A stretch of DNA of 64,000 nucleotides from positions 124,001 through 188,000 of the forward strand of contig CAVXYA010000008.1 of assembly GCA_963765955.1 (NCBI GenBank), read 5' to 3'. The notes under the pieces are model-generated. The model was given only the letters and a program-made list of their open reading frames with translations. It was not told the DNA's origin and made no database searches. The position numbers and the translations under genes were made by a program. The stretch's first letter is position 1, and the number at the start of each line of letters is the position of its first letter. Source of the stretch: JAXDMK01 sp963765955. Its GTDB lineage: Bacteria; Actinomycetota; Acidimicrobiia; Acidimicrobiales; AC-14. Positions 46,841 to 56,456 of this stretch are shown here, one piece after another.

Positions 46841-47154
46841 GAGGGCCCTCCGAGGAGGTGGTGTTGATGGGCGGTCGACGGGTGCTTCACTGCATTCACG
46901 ATTTCCTGACTGTTTGGCACGGTCGGCTTGGCGAGGCCTCGCGATAGGGCGGAGAGTCCGTAGTAGTCCGAGGCCGGGGAAGCCGGACACATGGCGCCCA
47001 GCAAGGCCGCAGTTGAGGAACTGGAATGCCAGGAGGACGCCGGTGAACACCGACGCGGTGGACTCGACCTCGACGAGGTCGATGCCGGTATCGGAGATCC
47101 AGACAAGCTGCACCAACCAATGGCCATCGACGATCCTGATCGTTGGTTTCCTGG
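46841..47154. other. Intergenic stretch without a supported gene
   Basis: One minus-strand frame is open (VDGHWLVQLVWISDTGIDLV, then FTGVLLAFQFL) but lacks a start signal and family; it may be a relic. Confidence 0.4.
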
Positions 47155-47754
47155 TCAGCCGGTTCTGGCGGTGGCACACCGCCTCGACATAGTTTGTAAG
47201 GGGGGCGCCGTTCCGCCGGCGACGATCGTCGCGGCCAGTGCCATGCGATGGTCCTTGGTCCAGGGCGGTCCCAGCGTTGCCCGGGGGCCGTGGAGCACCT
47301 CGTCGGCCCGGTCACCGAGGATGGTCGCGGCCTGGTGCTCTATGTCCCTGGCGTTGTAGAGGTGGACGTCCCAGCCGCGCGCCAGCGCCTGCTCAGCCAG
47401 GATCTGCCGGTACATGACGGAGTCGGCCCGGGCCTCGTAGGGCACGCGCCGTTGGACGGCGATGTCGTCGGGGAAGTCGAGCGGCCACGCCCGCAGCGAC
47501 ATCGACACGATCGAGGGCACTGCGATCGCCAGCTCGTCCAGCGCAGCCGACGTCGCCCGCACCGCCGACGCTCGCACCTCCTCGACCAGCGCCGCGGCCG
47601 CCGCGTCGTCGAGAGGCTTGCCCTCGTGGTGGATCGGCGCCGTCGCCATGCCGGGTTCGACCAGCTCGATCCTCCGGCGGTCCACGACCTGGTAGTCGGC
47701 CGATGCCGTGACAGCCACCGCCCAGCCGAGATGATGTGCGATCCCGACGCGCAC
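47155..47754 (-). CDS. Conserved actinobacterial protein of unknown function
   Basis: 199 residues. Conserved blocks HLGWAVAVTASADYQVVDRR, RIELVEPGMATAPIHHEG, ADSVMYRQILAE and GDRADEVLHGPRATLGPPW, ending in KDHRMALAATIVAGG. An Asp/His-rich core and a ribonuclease-H-like strand order are imaginable but unproven. The GTG at 47754 lies 10 bases after the FN3 gene stop, so the two are cotranscribed. Confidence 0.65.
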   Translation of the reverse strand: MRVGIAHHLGWAVAVTASADYQVVDRRRIELVEPGMATAPIHHEGKPLDDAAAAALVEEVRASAVRATSAALDELAIAVPSIVSMSLRAWPLDFPDDIAVQRRVPYEARADSVMYRQILAEQALARGWDVHLYNARDIEHQAATILGDRADEVLHGPRATLGPPWTKDHRMALAATIVAGGTAPPLQTMSRRCATARTG

Positions 47755-47764
47755 GGTCAGGGAG

Positions 47765-48766
47765 TCAGCACGTCCACAGCTCGGCGGTGGCGGTGTTGCT
47801 GGGCGCCGAGGTGTTCCCGGTGCGGTCGACGGCCTTGACGACGAAGGTGTTGAGGCCGTCGACGGTCCCGTAGACGAAGGACCGGCCTACTCCGGTGACC
47901 ACCGCCAGCGGGCTCAGCTCGCCGTTCACGTAGACCTCGTACTCGATGGCGGACTGCGGGTCGACGTCGTCCGTCGACTGGTCCCAGGCCAACACCACCT
48001 CGGCGCATCCTTGGTCGGACTCGACCCGAAGGTTCGTCGGCGGAGACGGCGGGACCGTGTCCGAGCTGGGCAAGGTCGTCACCGAGACGACATTGGAGTC
48101 GGCGACGTTGCCGGACCCGTCCCGAGCGGTGACCTTGAACGTGTACGTCGTGGCGGGAGTCAGGTGGCGCAAGCTCGCCTCACGGTGGTTGATCCAGTTC
48201 AGACCGGTGGCCAGGGCCCCGTTCACGTAGACGCTGTACCCGACGAACGAAAACTGAATGTCGTCGAACGACTCGGTCCACGACAACCAGACCTGCGACG
48301 GGCTGACGTTGGGCGAGGACAGAACCGGCGCCGTCGGCGGCGTCACGTCGGGCTGGGTGGTCACGGTGACCGTGTTGCTGTTGCCGGACACGTTCAGCGA
48401 ATTGTCGACGGCGTAGACGTGGAACGTGTAGGTCCGGCCCGGGCTGAGCCAGGTCAGCGTGTACGAGGTCTGGGTCTGGTTCACCGTAAAGCTGAGGCTG
48501 TTGTCCTGGCGGACGACGTAGGAGAAGCTCGACCTGTCGGTCGACGGGTTCCAGGCCAGCGACACGCTCGTCCTCGTCGTCGCCGTGACCCGAAGATCGG
48601 TGGGCGTGGTCGGCGGCGTGGTGTCGCCCCGCCCCGGGGTCGTGGTCGTCGTGGGCTTCGGCTTGGGCGCGGCGCCGGCGACCGAGCCCATCGAGCTCCC
48701 GATCGCAAGTCCCCACACGATGACGAGGCCGACCACGATCCGTAGGCCGGCGGAACGATGCGTCAC
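47765..48766 (-). CDS. Exported fibronectin type III repeat protein
   Basis: 333 residues. Signal peptide (LRIVVGLVIVWGLAIGSSM ... GSVAGA), a Pro/Thr linker, then three FN3 domains of ~90 residues (each starting PPTxPxxL and containing YxLTxLxPGxTYxF-like strands). No catalytic domain is attached, so it is probably an adhesin or cell-wall protein. GAGGGGGAA precedes GTG 48766. Confidence 0.88.
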   Translation of the reverse strand: MTHRSAGLRIVVGLVIVWGLAIGSSMGSVAGAAPKPKPTTTTTPGRGDTTPPTTPTDLRVTATTRTSVSLAWNPSTDRSSFSYVVRQDNSLSFTVNQTQTSYTLTWLSPGRTYTFHVYAVDNSLNVSGNSNTVTVTTQPDVTPPTAPVLSSPNVSPSQVWLSWTESFDDIQFSFVGYSVYVNGALATGLNWINHREASLRHLTPATTYTFKVTARDGSGNVADSNVVSVTTLPSSDTVPPSPPTNLRVESDQGCAEVVLAWDQSTDDVDPQSAIEYEVYVNGELSPLAVVTGVGRSFVYGTVDGLNTFVVKAVDRTGNTSAPSNTATAELWTC

Positions 48767-48875
48767 GATTCCCCCTCGGCTCCCGGCGACCGCCGCCGGT
48801 CCTGCCGACACGACATACGTCCGAACGCCCACTCGGGGATTGCGCCGGTCGACGGCGATACCCCATCGCGCGCGA

Positions 48876-48907
48876 GCAGGCCCCCCTCCACGCTGAGGGG
48901 GGCCTGC
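48876..48907 (-). terminator. 13-bp stem-loop terminator
   Basis: GCAGGCCCCCCTC and its exact complement (48895-48907) flank a 6-base loop, 31 bases after the stop of the secreted-protein gene. No U-tract follows, as is usual for actinobacterial terminators. Confidence 0.75.
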
Positions 48908-48938
48908 CTGTGCTGCGGTGCGGGCTGGGGGCGGGGGA

Positions 48939-49421
48939 TCAGAAGTTGCGGAGCACGACGGGGGAGGCATCCACGTGGCTGGTGCCGGTGCGGATGTCAA
49001 GGAAGTAGACGTAGGCGTAGAGCTCGTCCTGGCCGGGGCGGTCCTCGTTGAGGTCGTCGCCGTCACGGGTGAGCGACACCGAGAAGTTCATGCCCGTCGA
49101 GTTGGTGGTGCAGCTCATGGTGGCGACGGCCCAGGCCGACTTGGTGATCAGCAGGTCGTCCCCGAAGGTGAAGCCGGAGTCCTGACCGTAGAGCTCGACG
49201 TCGAGGGGGTCGCCGGCGAAGGCACACGCGGCCTGGGCGTCGGCCTGGCTCATCTCGATGTGACCGGTGACGGTGAGGATGTAGTCGTTGTTGGCGATAG
49301 CGGTGACGCCGAGGTTGGTGGTGATGAACGAGGTGGCAGAGGCGGACGAGGCGCCCACACCGACGACGAGGGCGGCGGCGGCGATGGCGGAAGCGGCGAG
49401 GCGACGGATCGAAGCGTTCAT
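48939..49421 (-). CDS. Small secreted protein, unknown
   Basis: 160 residues. Sec signal (SIRRLAASAIAAAALVVGVG, ASA site), then a beta-rich domain with two cysteines (AACAFAGDPLDVELYGQD, ATMSCTTNSTGMNFSVSL). AGGAGGGG lies before the ATG. No family is recognised; it is followed by a strong terminator and stands alone. Confidence 0.65.
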   Translation of the reverse strand: MNASIRRLAASAIAAAALVVGVGASSASATSFITTNLGVTAIANNDYILTVTGHIEMSQADAQAACAFAGDPLDVELYGQDSGFTFGDDLLITKSAWAVATMSCTTNSTGMNFSVSLTRDGDDLNEDRPGQDELYAYVYFLDIRTGTSHVDASPVVLRNF

Positions 49422-49536
49422 GGTTCCCCTCCTGAGGGCCAGTGGGATCGTCGTGATCCCGATGACCTCACTTTGAGGCGGAGGGTGATCGGCGGCATCG
49501 GGGGAACCCCGGGCCGCGACCCTGAACCCGCGACCC

Positions 49537-52446
49537 TTACCCCGACGCCGGTCCCTGACCCTGGCGGGCCAGCAGGCTGGTGAGCCGGGCCCGGGAAGAG
49601 ACCCCGAGCTTGGTGAAGATGTGCGAAAGGTGGCTCTCGACCGTCTTCTCGCTCAGGTAGAGGGTCGACGCGATCTCCCGGTTGGTGTTCCCGGCGGCAA
49701 CGAGGGCGGCGACCTCCATCTCCCGGGCGGTCAGCGAGCCGAGCGTCGATCTCCCCCCGCCCGTCGGCGTCGCCGGCGCCGGTCGAGGCCGCCGCCCGAG
49801 CCGTTCGAGCTGGCGGGCGGCGGCGGCTCGGAAGGACGGGGCGCCGCACGCGGCCAGCTCACCCTCTGCCCGCTCGAGCTCGGCGACGGCCCGGTCCCTG
49901 TCACCGGCCAGGGCCAGGGCTCGCCCGGCCAGGGTGCGAGCCCGGGCCGCCTCGATGGGCGCCGCCCCCCGCTCGGCGTCGTCGGCCGCGGCCAGGGCCA
50001 GCTCCGCGGCCCGGGCGTGACCGCCCGCCTCCAGCTCGACGAACGCCTCCGCCCGGCTGGCCGCGGCCCGGGCCAGGGGCAGGCCGAGGGTGCCCGCCAG
50101 CTCGGTCGCCCGCCTCGCCCAGGCCGCCGCCTCCGTCCGCCGGCCGAGCGCCAGGTCGGCCCTGGTGAGCAGCTCGTAGCACGTGCACCGGGCGCCGGAC
50201 CCGACCAGCGGAAGGTCGGGTCCCCCGCCCGAGGCCAGGATCTCGGCCCGCCCGCGCTCGGGCTCACCCGCCTCCAGGAGGGCGGCGCCGAACACCCATC
50301 CTCCCGTGGCAGAGATGACGTTGTGGTCGACGGTGCCGCCCACCTGCATGCACTCCTCCCCCGACCGCAGGGCCAGCTCGTGGTCGCCGGCGGCGGTGGC
50401 AGCGAGGGTCCGGACCCAGAGGGCCCACGACAGCGACTGGGGGTTGGCGGCCAGGCGGGCCGCGTCCTCGGCGATCTCGGCCAGCTCGCTGGCTTCCCCG
50501 CACCGGCCCCGCGCCACCAGGGCGTAGACCTTGGCCAGCATCAGGGGCACGAGCAGGTGGCCCTGGCCCGACGCCTGGGAGATGGCGATGCCCCGCCCCG
50601 AGTGACGCAGCGAGGCGTCGAAGCGCTCCATGAAGTTCTCGGCCCACGACAGGTAGTACATGGCGTCGACCTGGGCGGCCAGGGAGGCGTCGGGGAGCGT
50701 GTCGACCAGGTCCGCGGCCCGATCGAGGTGCTCCGCCGCCGGCCCGGTCTGGCCCACGATGTACTCGGCGAAGCCGAGCAGGGCGAGGGCGGCCGCTTCC
50801 AGGGGCGGGGCGTGGATGGCCGACGCGTCCCATGCCGCGGCGGCCGCCCAGGCCCGCATGGCGGGGAAGTCGAAGGTGTAGATGGCGTCCACCGCCAGCT
50901 CCAGCTTTAGGGCCGCCGCCTCGGGCGACCGCTGGTCGGCGAGATCACCCAACGCCGCCGTCAGCCGGGCGTGGGCGTCGCGGTGGTGGCCGAGGAGGTG
51001 CTCGATGGCGGCGCACGAGGCGATCAGCCGCACCCGCACCGCCGCCATCTCGACGGGCACGAGGTCGAGGGCGTCGAGCAGGGCGGACCGGCTCTCGGCC
51101 AGCAACCCCGCCGACGCCAGGCTGGTGACGCTGGCCACGAGGAGGCCGAGACGGGCCTCGAACTGGTGGTGGGGCAGGAGGCGCAACGCGGCCTGGTACC
51201 ACCGGGCAGCGGTGGCGGGGGCCCTCGGCGCGGCGGCGGCGGCCGCTTCCCCGAGCAGGGCGACGGCCTGGGTGTCCCCCGGTCGGGCCGACCGCTCGAC
51301 GTGGTGGGCGCGGGTCTGGGGCGACGCACCCTGCCGTTCGAGGAGGTCGGCGATGCGGCCGTGGGCGGTGAGCCGCCACCCGGCCCCGGCCGACTCGTAC
51401 ACGCCGTGGCGCACGATCGGGTGGCGGAAACGGAAGCGTCTGGGCACTGCGGTGGGCCGCACCAGGTCGAGCCGGACCAGCTCGTCGAGGAGGTCGAACG
51501 CCTCGGCTTCCTCCATCCCGGCGGCGGCGGCCGCCAGCTCGGGCTCGAAGGACTCGCCGGACACCGCGGCCCCAGCCAGCAGCGAGCGGGCCGGTGCCGA
51601 CAGCGCCTCCAGCTCGGCCTCCAAGGCGGCCCGCACCGCCGGTGGTACGCCGAGATCGGGGAGGTCGAGGGCACCTGTCGGCCCGCCCTGGCGCCCGGCG
51701 CGAACCAGCTGTTGCAGGTAGAAGGGATTGCCCCCGCTCTCCTCGTAGAGGCCTGCGGGGGCCCGTCCTCCGATGAGTTGCCCGGCATCCTCGCGGGACA
51801 AGGGGCCGAGCTGCAGCCGTTCTGCGGACCCGTCCCGCGCCGCCTGTTCGAGGGCGGCGACCAGCCGGGGCGAAGTCCCCACCGGACGCATGGCGAGGGT
51901 CACCAGGACGGGGCCCGCCGGCCGGTGGGCGACGAGGTGGCAGAGCAGCTCGACCGACGCGGCATCGGCCCAGTGGACGTCGTCGAGGACGAGGACCACC
52001 GGGCGGCGAGCGCTCAGCCCGTCGAGCAGCGCCCGCACCGCCCGGTGGGCCCGGTACCGCTCCTCCTGGAGCCCTCCCGGCACGCCCTCGGCCAGGTGGG
52101 CCAGGGCCGGGAAGATGCCGCCCAGCTCGGCCGCCGGAGGTCGGCGGGGGTCTGGTCCCAGGGCGGAGAGCTCGTCGTCGCCCAGCGAGGCCAGGTAGTC
52201 GTCGAGGGCGGCCACGAACAGGCCGAAGGGCAGGTTGCGCTCGAACTCGGCGGCCCGGCCGGCCAGCACCAGGTACCGCCGATCATGGGCCCGGGCCTGC
52301 AGCTCGGCCAGCAGCCGGGTCTTGCCGATGCCCGGCTCGCCGACGACGTAGAGCATTGCCGGCGTGTCGCCCTCCAGGGCGGCCATAGCCCGTTCCGCCG
52401 CCGCCAGCTCGGCCTGCCGGCCGACGATCCGCTCTTCCTCAGCCAT
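49537..52446 (-). CDS. LuxR-family ATPase (LAL) transcriptional regulator
   Basis: 969 residues. An AAA-16/STAND ATPase domain with Walker A GEPGIGKT (36-43) and Walker B VVLVLDDVHWADA (~155-167) is followed by a long helical, TPR-like region. It ends in a GerE/LuxR HTH: LTAREMEVAALVAAGNTNRE, then STLYLSEKTVESHLSHIF. It is the large ATP-binding LuxR (LAL) class that activates target genes on ligand binding. No target is evident; the neighbours are the secreted protein and, divergently, a small protein 81 bases away. Confidence 0.9.
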   Translation of the reverse strand: MAEEERIVGRQAELAAAERAMAALEGDTPAMLYVVGEPGIGKTRLLAELQARAHDRRYLVLAGRAAEFERNLPFGLFVAALDDYLASLGDDELSALGPDPRRPPAAELGGIFPALAHLAEGVPGGLQEERYRAHRAVRALLDGLSARRPVVLVLDDVHWADAASVELLCHLVAHRPAGPVLVTLAMRPVGTSPRLVAALEQAARDGSAERLQLGPLSREDAGQLIGGRAPAGLYEESGGNPFYLQQLVRAGRQGGPTGALDLPDLGVPPAVRAALEAELEALSAPARSLLAGAAVSGESFEPELAAAAAGMEEAEAFDLLDELVRLDLVRPTAVPRRFRFRHPIVRHGVYESAGAGWRLTAHGRIADLLERQGASPQTRAHHVERSARPGDTQAVALLGEAAAAAAPRAPATAARWYQAALRLLPHHQFEARLGLLVASVTSLASAGLLAESRSALLDALDLVPVEMAAVRVRLIASCAAIEHLLGHHRDAHARLTAALGDLADQRSPEAAALKLELAVDAIYTFDFPAMRAWAAAAAWDASAIHAPPLEAAALALLGFAEYIVGQTGPAAEHLDRAADLVDTLPDASLAAQVDAMYYLSWAENFMERFDASLRHSGRGIAISQASGQGHLLVPLMLAKVYALVARGRCGEASELAEIAEDAARLAANPQSLSWALWVRTLAATAAGDHELALRSGEECMQVGGTVDHNVISATGGWVFGAALLEAGEPERGRAEILASGGGPDLPLVGSGARCTCYELLTRADLALGRRTEAAAWARRATELAGTLGLPLARAAASRAEAFVELEAGGHARAAELALAAADDAERGAAPIEAARARTLAGRALALAGDRDRAVAELERAEGELAACGAPSFRAAAARQLERLGRRPRPAPATPTGGGRSTLGSLTAREMEVAALVAAGNTNREIASTLYLSEKTVESHLSHIFTKLGVSSRARLTSLLARQGQGPASG

Positions 52447-52527
52447 CCTCGGTCCCTCGAGCGTTCAGGGACGGGCATCAAGGGTTTCCCTGATGCGCCG
52501 GCACCGCGGCGCGGTCATTGTACGAGC

Positions 52528-52770
52528 ATGCGTACCTACCTGTTGTGCCACACCCACGAGCCCCATGAATGCCCTGTCGCCTTCGCCGCCTGGAGCGGCT
52601 TCGACAGCCCCCTGCGCCAGCAGCCAGTGCTCGCATCCTGCGAGCTGGGCCGCCACGGCCTGTGGTGGACGGTTCAGGCCGAGGACGAGGCGCAGGCGCT
52701 GGCGCAACTGCCCCGGTACGTGGCCACTCGGACTGCCGTCGTCGAGGTCAAGGAGGTTCTGGTCCCATGA
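52528..52770 (+). CDS. Small unknown protein, coupled to a membrane protein
   Basis: 80 residues: MRTYLLCHTHEPHECPVAF ... LWWTVQAEDEAQALAQL. Cys-His-rich start (LCHTHEPHEC) could bind a metal. Its TGA overlaps the ATG of the next gene. Related short proteins are common in actinobacteria without a function. Confidence 0.6.
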   Translation: MRTYLLCHTHEPHECPVAFAAWSGFDSPLRQQPVLASCELGRHGLWWTVQAEDEAQALAQLPRYVATRTAVVEVKEVLVP

Positions 52771-53657
52771 GCGTGAGGGAGAGGAGAACGGGGAAGGTGG
52801 CGCCGGACACGGTCCCGGAACGCATGACCCCGGTGACGACGGCGACCCGGTGGCTGCTTCTGGCCGGCACCGTGCTGGTGCTGGCCGCCGGCCTCGACCT
52901 GTTCGTGCTCACCGAGCACACCGACACCCTCTTCGCGTGGACGATTGCCTCGCCCCTGACCGCCGCCTTCCTCGGCGCCGGCTACCTGGCGGCCGCCTGC
53001 CTCGACGGGGTGTCGGCCCGGCAGAAGCTCTGGGCCGTGGCTCGGGTGCCCCTGCCGGCGGTGCTGGTGTTCACCACGACCACCTTCGTCGTCACCTTGA
53101 TGCACCTCGAGGCCTTCCACATGGACTCGTTCTTCGGCTGGGCCTGGCTCGTCACCTACGCCCTGCTGCCGCCGTCGGTGCTCGCCGTGCTCCTGTGGCA
53201 GCGCCGTATCGCAGGGGGTGACCCGCCCCGGCTGGCGCCGCTGCCCCGCTGGCTGCGGGGGATGACCAGCATCGTCGGCGTCGCCATCACCGTGGTCGGC
53301 GCCGCCCTCGTGCTCGTCCCCTCCGAGGCCCTGGAGTGGTGGCCGTGGTCGCTGACCGTCCTCACCAGCAGGGCCGTCGGTGCCTGGCTGGTGATCGTCG
53401 GCCTGACCGCGGGCCAGGCCGCGTGGGAGAACGACTGGAAGCGCCTCCGCCCCCTGTGCGTCACCTATGTCGTCCTCGGGGTGCTCCAGTTGGTCGCGGT
53501 GGCCCGTTACCCCGACGAGGTCGAGTGGTCGTCGCCCGGCGCGTGGCTGTACGTCGCCGCGCTGGTGGGGCTGGTGGGGTTCGGCGTGGTCGGGTGGCGG
53601 GCGTCCGCCGACGCCGACGCCGGCGCCGTCACCCAACCTCCCTCGCCTGAGCGGTAG
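52767..53657 (+). CDS. Multi-pass membrane protein, unknown
   Basis: 296 residues, about eight helices (WLLLAGTVLVLAAGLDLFVL, VLVFTTTTFVVTLM, WLVTYALLPPSVLAVLL, IVGVAITVVGAALVL, AVGAWLVIVGLTAG, VTYVVLGVLQLVAVA, WLYVAALVGLVGFGVVG). No family motif is recognised. It is translationally coupled to the preceding 80-residue protein. Confidence 0.65.
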   Translation: MSVRERRTGKVAPDTVPERMTPVTTATRWLLLAGTVLVLAAGLDLFVLTEHTDTLFAWTIASPLTAAFLGAGYLAAACLDGVSARQKLWAVARVPLPAVLVFTTTTFVVTLMHLEAFHMDSFFGWAWLVTYALLPPSVLAVLLWQRRIAGGDPPRLAPLPRWLRGMTSIVGVAITVVGAALVLVPSEALEWWPWSLTVLTSRAVGAWLVIVGLTAGQAAWENDWKRLRPLCVTYVVLGVLQLVAVARYPDEVEWSSPGAWLYVAALVGLVGFGVVGWRASADADAGAVTQPPSPER

Positions 53658-53852
53658 CCCGTGGGTAGTGGCACCCAAAGGGGGGGTCGTCGCGGTTGGA
53701 GTCACTCACCACCGCCGGGCGAGGTGAGGCCGCGTTGTGGTCAAGTTCGTAGACATTTCGGCGGCGGCGCTGAACCTCCCGGCCCTCGTTGCCCAGTCGC
53801 AAGTGCTCGACCCACATGTTGGGTTCGGTCGAAGCTGCGCGCCGGCCAGGTC

Positions 53853-54207
53853 CTACTCGGAGGAGAGACTTCCGTCCTCTAGCCCGACGATGCCGGTTGG
53901 GGTAAGCAAGCCGTAGCCGTCGAAGAGCTCGAAAGACTCACCACGAGTATTGCGCTCGCGCCTCCAAAGAGGTCGCAGTAAGGGGAGCGGGCCCGCGGAC
54001 TGGACGGCATCGCCAAGGTCTCCGGGGTTGGGAGGCATCAAGTGCCTCCGCGACGACGTCGCTGGTCGCGACGCTGGCAGCCAGCTCGGCGACGGTGGAC
54101 ACCTCGATGAGATGCACGCTCGACCCGAGAATCCGCTCGAGCTCGGTGATTCGGGACGGACGACGTTGCCGCAGAGGTAGGGGTCCGAGACGCACGACGG
54201 TTGCCAC
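53853..54207 (-). pseudogene. Degenerate small gene, frame broken near 54035
   Basis: ATVVRLGPLPLRQRRPSRIT ... VHLIEVSTVAELAASVATSD reads up to DVVAEALDA. It continues in another frame as PPNPGDLGDAVQSAGPLPLL ... ELFDGYGLLTPTGIVGLEDG. Together ~117 residues without a known family. Confidence 0.35.
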
Positions 54208-54272
54208 GAGCGCTCATTCTGGTTCTCGGGCGATCCTTCGAGCGGGACCCGTCTCGGGGTAACGTTGACTCC

Positions 54273-54440
54273 GTGCCCTCAGCGCCGCAGAGCCGACGGG
54301 GAGGGTACGCCGAGTTCACGCGGGTCAGCTCGCAGACGCCGTCGAGCTCGCTTTCGAGCGGGACGAGATCCCCGACTGGGAGCTCGTTTTCGAACTCTCC
54401 CGCCGAGCGATGTCGGCCGAATCGGTTCAGACGCCAGTAG
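54273..54440 (+). pseudogene. Short coding relic (HAGQLADAVELAFERDEIPD)
   Basis: A fragment reading VHAGQLADAVELAFERDEI ... WELVFELSRRAMSAESVQTP to a TAG at ~54438. It lacks an in-frame start unless one base is removed in the G-run near 54300. Confidence 0.3.
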
Positions 54441-54837
54441 GCGTGGCCCAGACCGGTTAGCAGTTGCTCCGGTCCAGGGTGGACCGAACGACGACGTCGT
54501 CCCCGGCTTGCTGGTTCTCCGGCACAGTTGAGCCGGTGTTGAGCCGTATTGGCTCACCACGCTTCTCTGATCGACGCAACATTGGCCGCGTCGGAGCGTT
54601 ATCGACCGGGGTTCGAGAGCGCGCCGCCCGGCGATGTAGCCGGCAATCCTGCCTCGGGTGATCGGGCACCGGAGCTGTCTCGCTCCTCAGGGAGAACTCA
54701 CAGTCTTCTCCCGCGGCGTCATCGTCGCCCCGCCTCGGGTAATCGCCCCCTTGGAAGCCAAATCCGGTCCAGCACGTGGAACGAAACTCCTGTCCAGAAG
54801 TCATCGGAATGCTGCCATAGGTGTCGCAGGGTAATGG

Positions 54838-54857
54838 TAGAATCGAACGTATGATCG
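54838..54857 (+). promoter_or_regulatory. -10 box TAGAAT with an SOS-like box across the start codon
   Basis: TAGAAT (54838-54843) is 7 bases before the ATG at 54851. The next bases, CGAACGTATGATCG (54844-54857), match the SOS consensus with one mismatch in the right arm (GATCG for GTTCG). If LexA binds, it would cover the transcription start and initiation codon. Confidence 0.5.
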
Positions 54858-56087
54858 GCCTGCGGGTGGGCGAGCTGGTGGCGGGATTGGAAGAGGTGCT
54901 GGCCGAGCTCGACCCCGAGGCGCTGGGTGCGAGCGAGTCGCTCGAGCTGATGGGCGCCTTCGCCCGCATGCAGCGCCTGGGGGCGGCGGGCACGGTGCTG
55001 TGTTCGCGGCGGATGGCTGAATCCCAGGCCTGGTTCTCGACTGGCCATCGCTCGCCGGCGCATCTGCTGGCCGATGCCACCGGTGTCGGCGTCGGCCAGG
55101 CGGTGGACCTGCTGGAGGCGGCCGAGGCCATGCGCGCGCCTGCCGGCCACGGAGGACAGGTTCCGCTCCGGTGCGCTCACCGAGCGCCAGGCGGTGGAGG
55201 TGGCCACTGCCGCAGTCGCCGATCAGGGCTCGGAAGCGGAGCTGTTGGAGCTGGCCGAGGCCGGGTCCTTCCCCGAGCTGCAACGGGCGGCGGCCCGGGT
55301 GCGGGCGGCGGCCACCGACGACGACGAGCGCCACCGCCGGGCGCATCGTCGGCGCCACCTGCGCCACTGGGTCGATCTCGAAGGGTCATTCCGCTTCTCC
55401 GGCAGCCTCACCCCCGAAGCGGGCGCCATCGTGCTGGCCGCCCTCGAGCCCCACCGCCAGGCCATCGCCCGACGGGCGGCGGAGGACCATCGGGGCCGGA
55501 GTCGCAAACGTCGGGATGCCGATAGCGCAGTGGTGGCCGACGCGCTGGTGGCCATGGCCCGGGCCGCGACCGCCGCCCCGCCCGCCGATGCCCTGCGACC
55601 CCCGTCGGCCATGATCCACGTGCGGGTCGACCACGGTGCGCTGCGGCGGGGCCACACCGAGCGGGGTGAGGTGTGCGAGGTGCCGGGGGCGGGGCCGGTC
55701 ACGGTGGGCTGGGTCAACAGCCTGCTGGCCGACGCCGTCGTGGCCGCGCTCGAGGTCGACGACGGCGAGGTGCGCAAGGTGGTGCACCTGGGCCGTGGCA
55801 TTCCCGCCCGGGTGCGCACCGCGCTGCTGGAGCGAGACCCGGTCTGCGTGGTGCCCGGCTGTGGCGTCGCCAACGACCTGGAGATCGACCACGTCCGCCC
55901 CGTCGCCGAGGGCGGCCGCAGCGAGCTGGCCAACCTCTGCCGCCTCTGCCGGTTCCACCACTACCTCAAGACCCACCACCGCTGGCGCGTCTCCCGGCGG
56001 GGCAAACGTTGGCTATGGGAGGGGCCCCACGGCCCCCCTCCCGACCCCCGGGCCCGCCAACCCGAGCTGACGGCCGCCTCGGGCTAG
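54851..56087 (+). CDS. DUF222 / HNH endonuclease protein, second copy, one frameshift
   Basis: About 411 residues with a +1 shift near 55135. DUF222 helices are followed by an HNH end: CVVPGCGVANDLEIDHVRPV, then NLCRLCRFHHYLKTHH. It resembles the copy at 37031 in architecture but not closely in sequence (VCEVPGAGPVTVGWVNSLLA versus the other). Leaderless start with a one-mismatch SOS-like box. Confidence 0.83.
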
Positions 56088-56456
56088 ACCGCGCCCGTCG
56101 GGCGCCCGGGGCCACGAACGACCGTCACCGCGCCCATCGAGCATGGGGGCCCACCGGCGGCGATCGCTCTAGACCGTCGCCGGAGGTCTCCGAGATGTGC
56201 CGGAGCGTCGCTGGCGCCGTCGTGCTCGGCGATGAACCCTCGGTGGGCGTCGACGTCACGCCTTCCAGACATGCTCGGCGGCCAGGGGTTCTCCGGTAGG
56301 TGCCGTTCCTCACCACCCGCTCGCGCCGGCGGGGAAGAAATCGTCGCCGAAGCGTTGTTATCGATCGCCGGACTCGCGGGCCAGGGTTCGTGCCTGGCGA
56401 GGGCACCGGCCGCCGACCGTTGGCCGTGCCCCTAGGCCGGGTCCTCTGGCACCGCA
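56088..56456. other. Intergenic stretch without a supported gene
   Basis: Convergent gap between the DUF222/HNH gene and the AraC-type regulator gene. No conserved frame, repeat or hairpin of note was seen. Confidence 0.5.

Noticed and set aside
46733..47179. Minus-strand membrane-like protein
   Set aside because: Hydrophobic patch only; overlaps the patatin end and lacks a start signal, so reported only as intergenic.
48876..48907. GC-rich hairpin as a dispersed repeat
   Set aside because: Single copy, right after a stop; a terminator explains it.
49537..52446. Plus-strand open frames opposite the LuxR gene
   Set aside because: Shadows of a high-GC gene; the minus strand has all domain motifs.
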